From assembly GCA_030673965.1 (NCBI GenBank), contig JAUTCN010000005.1, positions 1-53,343 of the forward strand: a DNA stretch of 53,343 nt. Direction: 5' to 3'. Position 1 is the first letter of the stretch. Every line of letters starts with the position of its first letter. Positions 49,521 to 53,343 of this stretch are shown one piece after another. The notes beneath the pieces were generated by a model. That model saw only the letters and a program-made list of their open reading frames with translations, did not search any database and was not told where the DNA came from. The translations under genes and the position numbers were made by a program. Origin of the DNA: Fusobacterium sp. JB019. Its GTDB lineage: Bacteria; Fusobacteriota; Fusobacteriia; Fusobacteriales; Fusobacteriaceae.

Positions 49521-52253
49521 ATGAAAAATATAAAAAAAGTATTATTTTTTATATGGGTATTAGTTTTTCAAATAAGTATAATCTGTAACGCTTTGGCTAA
49601 AGAAAATAATGATCAGTTGATTAAAATTGGGTATATGGAATTTAGTGATTTTAATAAAATTGATAAAGAAGGAAATGCAAGTGGTTATGCCTATGAGTAT
49701 ATAAAAAAACTGGAAAAAAAGGGAAATATAAAAATAAAATTAATTTCAGGATCTTGGGATGGGATAGTAAAAAGTTTAGAAAATGGTAATCTTGATTTAA
49801 TAATGTTAGGTCATATAACAGAGAAAAGAAAAAAGAAGTATGATTTTTCAAGATATAGTATGGGATATTCTAAAGGAATAGTTTATACAGAGCCAAAAAA
49901 TGAAATTTATTATCAAGATTATAAAAATTTTAATAATAAAAAGATCGGATATTCTTGTGATCCTTTAGGGGAAAGATTTTTAGAATATGCAAAAGAAAAT
50001 AATTTTAAATGTGAATTGATTAGATTTTCTTCAAGATTTAAAGCTGAAGAAGCATTGCAGAAACAAAAAATAGATATGATAGCTTCTGAAATAATGGAAT
50101 ATTCATCAACATTGAGAGCGGTAGATTATTTTGATTTATCACCTCTTTATGTTATGGGGTTAAAAGGTAGTGGTAAAATAGAACTATTTAATAAAGCTCA
50201 AAGAAAATTATATGAAGATAATCCTTTATTTAATACAAGTCTTATAAAAAAATATTATTCAAAAATTTATAATGAAAAAACACAACTTACAAGAGAAGAA
50301 AAAGAGTTTTTAAAAATTAAACCAGAGTATACCGTAGCAGTATTACCAAATCGATTTTTTTTATCACATTATGACAATAAAACTAAAAGATATGAAGGTA
50401 TTCAAGCGGATATAATAAGAGCAATATCTAAAAAATCAGGGATAAAGTTAAAGATAAAAGGCACTAAGAATGGAGAAAATTTATTAACAAGTATTGAAAA
50501 TAAGAGTACAGATATGTCTATAGGGCTTCAAAAAACAGAAAAGCTATTGTCTAATGAACAATTAGTTTTTGCTAAAAAATTAATTAAAATGCAATGGTCT
50601 TTTGTATATGAAAAAGATAGAAAAATAAATTTTAATAGAAAACAGATAATAGGTATTCCAAAAAATTTTTTATCAGTACGTGAATTTATAAAAAAAACTA
50701 AGCCAAATTGGATAATAAGAGATTTTAAAACTATAGAAGAGTGTTTTAGAGAAATTCAAAGAGGAGATATTAGTTGTACCGTTGTTAGTAATCTTGACGC
50801 ACAATATTATTTACAAAATCCAAGATTTAAAGATTTAAAAATATATCCTATGCCTGTGATGGATAATTCTATGAATTTAGTTATATCATCTGATGTAAAT
50901 CCTTTAGTGAAAAGGATATTGGACAAAACAATAATAAGCATGGATGAATCTATTTTTAAATCAATTGTAACTAAAAATGTAATGGAAGTTCATTATAAAA
51001 TGGATTTTTCAACATGGCTTTATGCTTATAGATATGATTTGATGTTATCTTTTATTACGATATTAATATTACTTTATGGATTTCTAGTTCATTCTATGAG
51101 AATGCATAAAAAAAATAAAGAATTAGATAAAGCTAATTTAGCAAAAACTAACTTTTTAGCTAGAATGAGTCATGATATGAGAACTCCTTTAAGTGCAGTA
51201 ATAGGTTTGTCTAACTTTGGAATAGATGAAACTAAAGATATAAAAACTAAAAAATATTTTAGACAAATTAAAGAAAGTTCAGAATATTTATTAGAACTTT
51301 TAACAGATGTTTTGGATCTTCAAAGATTAGAATCAGAGAATATATTTTTAAAAAATAAAGTTCAAAAAATAGGTGGAGTTTCTAATAAAGTTCAAACAAT
51401 AATTAGAACTAAAGCTTTAGAAAAAAATATAGATTTTCAAATAGATACAGAAGAAATAGATAGAGAATATTATTCTAAATTTGATTCTAAAAGAGTAGAA
51501 CAGGTATTGATAAATTTATTAAATAATGCGATAAAATATACTCCTTCAGGAGGAAAAGTTATATGGAAAACTAGATTTTTTGTTGAAAATAAAAGACTAA
51601 CAATTATTGATGAAATATCTGATAATGGAATAGGAATATCTAAAGATTTTCAAAAAATAATGTTTAATGCATTTTCTAGAGAAAAAAATAAAGATACTTC
51701 AGAAACTGATGGAGTAGGGTTAGGACTTTCGATTTGTAAGAGGATTGTAGATGCTATGGGAGCGAAAATCTATTGTAAAAGTAAAGTGGGAGAAGGGACA
51801 ACTTTTAAAATTATAGCTACTTTTGATTTGATAGATAAAAAAAGAATTAAAGGAAAAAAAGAGGAAAATTATCATAGAATAGATTTTGATAAATTTAAAG
51901 GTAAAAAAATATTAATATGTGAAGATATTGAAATAAATGCTAAGATTGTAATGAAAATATTAGAAAATCATAATTTTGATTATGCTTGGGTAAAAAATGG
52001 TAGGGAGGCTGTAGAAATAACAAGGGAAAATATATTCCATGCAATTTTAATGGATATAAGAATGCCTATAATGGATGGATTAGAAGCGACAAGTAAAATA
52101 AGAAATTTTAATAAAAAGGTTCCTATTATAGCATTATCTGCTAATGCTTATGATGAAGATATGGAAAAATCTTTCAAAGTAGGGATGAATAGTCATATAG
52201 GTAAACCTATAAATATAAAGGAGCTTATTATAGCTTTACATAAATTAATATAA
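49521..52253 (+). CDS. hybrid histidine kinase with two periplasmic solute-binding domains (BvgS/EvgS-like)
   Basis: A 910-residue receptor. A signal/anchor (1-26) precedes two SBP_bac_3-type domains (about 33-255 and 260-500: IKIGYMEFSDFNKIDKEGNASGYAYEYIKKL and YTVAVLPNRFFLSHYDNKTKRYEGIQADII). A membrane span follows (about 505-525). The cytoplasmic part has HisKA (FLARMSHDMRTPLSAVIG, His551), the ATPase N/G boxes (LLNNAIKYTPSGG, GLGLSICKRIVDAMG) and a receiver domain with LMDIRMPIMDG (Asp845) and Lys in IGKPINIKE. The signal it senses is unknown. No response regulator gene follows, so an unlinked partner is needed. Confidence 0.93.
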   Translation: MKNIKKVLFFIWVLVFQISIICNALAKENNDQLIKIGYMEFSDFNKIDKEGNASGYAYEYIKKLEKKGNIKIKLISGSWDGIVKSLENGNLDLIMLGHITEKRKKKYDFSRYSMGYSKGIVYTEPKNEIYYQDYKNFNNKKIGYSCDPLGERFLEYAKENNFKCELIRFSSRFKAEEALQKQKIDMIASEIMEYSSTLRAVDYFDLSPLYVMGLKGSGKIELFNKAQRKLYEDNPLFNTSLIKKYYSKIYNEKTQLTREEKEFLKIKPEYTVAVLPNRFFLSHYDNKTKRYEGIQADIIRAISKKSGIKLKIKGTKNGENLLTSIENKSTDMSIGLQKTEKLLSNEQLVFAKKLIKMQWSFVYEKDRKINFNRKQIIGIPKNFLSVREFIKKTKPNWIIRDFKTIEECFREIQRGDISCTVVSNLDAQYYLQNPRFKDLKIYPMPVMDNSMNLVISSDVNPLVKRILDKTIISMDESIFKSIVTKNVMEVHYKMDFSTWLYAYRYDLMLSFITILILLYGFLVHSMRMHKKNKELDKANLAKTNFLARMSHDMRTPLSAVIGLSNFGIDETKDIKTKKYFRQIKESSEYLLELLTDVLDLQRLESENIFLKNKVQKIGGVSNKVQTIIRTKALEKNIDFQIDTEEIDREYYSKFDSKRVEQVLINLLNNAIKYTPSGGKVIWKTRFFVENKRLTIIDEISDNGIGISKDFQKIMFNAFSREKNKDTSETDGVGLGLSICKRIVDAMGAKIYCKSKVGEGTTFKIIATFDLIDKKRIKGKKEENYHRIDFDKFKGKKILICEDIEINAKIVMKILENHNFDYAWVKNGREAVEITRENIFHAILMDIRMPIMDGLEATSKIRNFNKKVPIIALSANAYDEDMEKSFKVGMNSHIGKPINIKELIIALHKLI

Positions 52254-52280
52254 GAATTTAATTTCATAAATATTAAGATT

Positions 52281-52318
52281 AAAGAAAGAGAATTAGTTTT
52301 TTCTCTTTCTTTATTTTT
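52281..52318 (+). terminator. terminator after the hybrid kinase gene
   Basis: AAAGAAAGAGAA (52281-52292) and TTCTCTTTCTTT (52301-52312) form a 12-base stem with an eight-base loop and T-rich tail. Confidence 0.88.
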
Positions 52319-52319
52319 A

Positions 52320-52377
52320 TTGACAAATAAAAATAAAGATGGTATACATATAGAAACACCCCCGTGCAGGGGGGGTA
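52320..52377 (+). promoter_or_regulatory. promoter and CsoR-type operator of the copper genes
   Basis: TTGACA (52320-52325), 17 bases, TATACA (52343-52348) form the promoter. Directly downstream ACACCCCCGTGC and AGGGGGGGTA (52356-52377) form a GC-rich inverted repeat that covers the transcription start. It is strikingly GC-rich in this AT-rich DNA and resembles the TACCCC...GGGGTA sites of CsoR proteins. Confidence 0.85.
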
Positions 52378-52395
52378 GAGGAGGATGTTTATAAA

Positions 52396-52662
52396 ATGAA
52401 TGAAGAAAGAAAAAAAGCATTACAAACTTTGAAAATAGCTAGAGGACAGGTTGAAGCTGCAATTAAGATGATAGAGGATAATAGATATTGTATTGATATT
52501 TCTAATCAGATTTTAGCTTCCCAATCTCTTTTAAAAAAAGCAGATATATTAATAATTAAGCAACATATGAAACATTGTGTAAAAGAATCATTTAAGAACA
52601 ATAATGAAGATGAAAAAATAGATGAGGTTATAAAACTTTTAACCAAAATGATGGGAAAATAA
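52396..52662 (+). CDS. csoR: CsoR-family copper-sensing repressor
   Basis: An 88-residue all-helical regulator. The copper ligand pattern is complete: Cys in NRYCIDISNQILASQ (about residue 36), and His and Cys in KQHMKHCVKES (about 61 and 65). It should bind the operator at 52356-52377 when copper-free and release it with Cu(I), permitting copA expression. Its GGAGG ribosome-binding site lies 15 bases upstream. A copper ATPase gene follows after 15 bases. Confidence 0.92.
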   Translation: MNEERKKALQTLKIARGQVEAAIKMIEDNRYCIDISNQILASQSLLKKADILIIKQHMKHCVKESFKNNNEDEKIDEVIKLLTKMMGK

Positions 52663-52677
52663 AAGGAAGGGATTACT

Positions 52678-53343
52678 ATGATGAAAAAAATATTGAAAAT
52701 TCAAGGAATGACATGTGCTGCTTGTGCAAAAACTGTTGAGAGAGTTAGTTTAAAATTAGATGGGGTTACTAAAGCAAGTGTTAATTTAACTACAGAGGAA
52801 CTAAGTATTAGTTATAATGAAGGATTAGTTTCAGAGAAAGAAATAAAAAAAGTTATTGAAAATGCAGGTTACACAGCTTTAAGTAAGGAAGAATTTCCTT
52901 CTTTTGAAGAGAGGAATAAAGAAAAACAAAGTGAAATTAAATTGCTTTGGAAAAGATTTTTAGCAGCAGCTATATTTACAGTACCTCTTTTATATATATC
53001 TATGGGACATATGTTCGGTTTAGCTTTACCCAATTTTTTAAACCCAATGATAAATCCAGTTAATTTTACATTATCTCAATTAATATTGACATTACCTGTT
53101 GTAATATTTGGATATAGATTTTATACAGTAGGAATAAGGACTTTAATTAAAGGAAATCCTAATATGGATTCATTGATAGCAATAGGAACTGGAGCAGCTT
53201 TTCTTTATGGAGTATATGCAGCATATCAAGTTATGATTGGAAATATAATTTATGCAAAAAATTTATACTTTGAATCAGCTGCAGTTATTATAACTTTAAT
53301 ATCTTTAGGAAAATATTTAGAAGCAGTTTCGAAAGGTAAAACT
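52678..53343 (+). CDS. copA: copper-exporting P-type ATPase, 5' part
   Basis: The first 222 codons are in the window and the frame runs off the right edge. The N-terminal metal-binding domain is ILKIQGMTCAACAKTVERVSLKLDGVTKASVNLTTEELSISYN (CxxC). Membrane helices then follow (FLAAAIFTVPLLYISMGHMFG, FTLSQLILTLPVVIFGYRFYTVGI), with GNPNMDSLIAIGTGAAFLYG typical of CopA. The transmembrane CPC motif would lie beyond the end. It exports Cu(I) from the cytoplasm and is under CsoR control. Two ATGs (52678, 52681) follow AAGGAAGG. Confidence 0.93.
   Translation, partial: MMKKILKIQGMTCAACAKTVERVSLKLDGVTKASVNLTTEELSISYNEGLVSEKEIKKVIENAGYTALSKEEFPSFEERNKEKQSEIKLLWKRFLAAAIFTVPLLYISMGHMFGLALPNFLNPMINPVNFTLSQLILTLPVVIFGYRFYTVGIRTLIKGNPNMDSLIAIGTGAAFLYGVYAAYQVMIGNIIYAKNLYFESAAVIITLISLGKYLEAVSKGKT

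Noticed and set aside
1-53343. CRISPR array, rRNA, tRNA, prophage or transposase
   Set aside because: None was seen on reading both strands: no regularly spaced repeats, no conserved rRNA blocks, no cloverleaf sequences and no integrase or transposase motifs.

Overview
The window is AT-rich DNA from a Gram-negative, anaerobic, fermentative bacterium. The best fit is the phylum Fusobacteriota (Fusobacterium, Cetobacterium, Ilyobacter or Propionigenium relatives). This rests on very A-rich codon use, periplasmic and outer-membrane proteins with Fusobacterium-like sequence, a Na+-pump decarboxylase next to citrate lyase, and an EarP/EF-P pair. The genus cannot be fixed from the sequence. No rRNA, tRNA, CRISPR array, insertion sequence or prophage gene was seen.

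Layout. 1-2949: end of a citrate-fermentation operon (Na+-pumping decarboxylase beta subunit, citD, citE, citF). 2953-3906: a lactate/2-hydroxyacid dehydrogenase on the minus strand. 3907-8197: a TroA-type manganese/zinc ABC transporter with its own DtxR-family regulator and an elaborate palindromic promoter region. 8204-13312: a DJ-1 family protein, an ABC-F ATPase, an old-yellow-enzyme reductase, and earP-efp (translation elongation factor P and its arginine rhamnosyltransferase). 13332-22707: a self-contained operon, with its own promoter and a terminator on each side, that looks like a divergent chaperone-usher pilus system. It carries two pilin-like proteins, an usher and a PapD-like chaperone, together with an HD-GYP phosphodiesterase with periplasmic sensor domains, an orphan peptide-binding protein and a MORN-repeat protein. 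22706-26380: a ferredoxin-nitroreductase, then pabA-pabB-pabC for p-aminobenzoate. 26387-29873: a methionine ABC transporter (metN-metI-metQ-metQ) under a SAM-I riboswitch. 29882-32312: a zinc-ribbon protein, then putP behind a 370-base leader with a short proline-ended leader peptide, a possible three-way-junction RNA, an intrinsic terminator and a second mini-ORF, followed by a possible small RNA. 32321-38141: ribose operon rbsR-K-D-A-C-B with two LacI-type operators. 38266-39742: an ArsC/Spx-like protein and bioB behind a BirA-like operator. 39741-45715: lysine/diaminopimelate operon lysC-asd-dapA-dapB-dapH-aminotransferase under a lysine riboswitch, with a divergent M20 deacetylase (45863-47047) that may supply the missing step. 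47077-49325: a GDYXXLXY protein and its large membrane partner. 49521-52253: a hybrid histidine kinase with two periplasmic solute-binding domains. 52320-53343: csoR and the start of a copper-export ATPase.

The genes describe a cell that ferments citrate with a Na+ pump, scavenges metals, methionine, proline and ribose, makes its own lysine/DAP and folate precursor, and senses periplasmic ligands with two large receptors. Cis-regulatory RNA and operators are unusually readable here. The two parts most worth following up are the putP leader and the pilus operon with embedded signalling genes.
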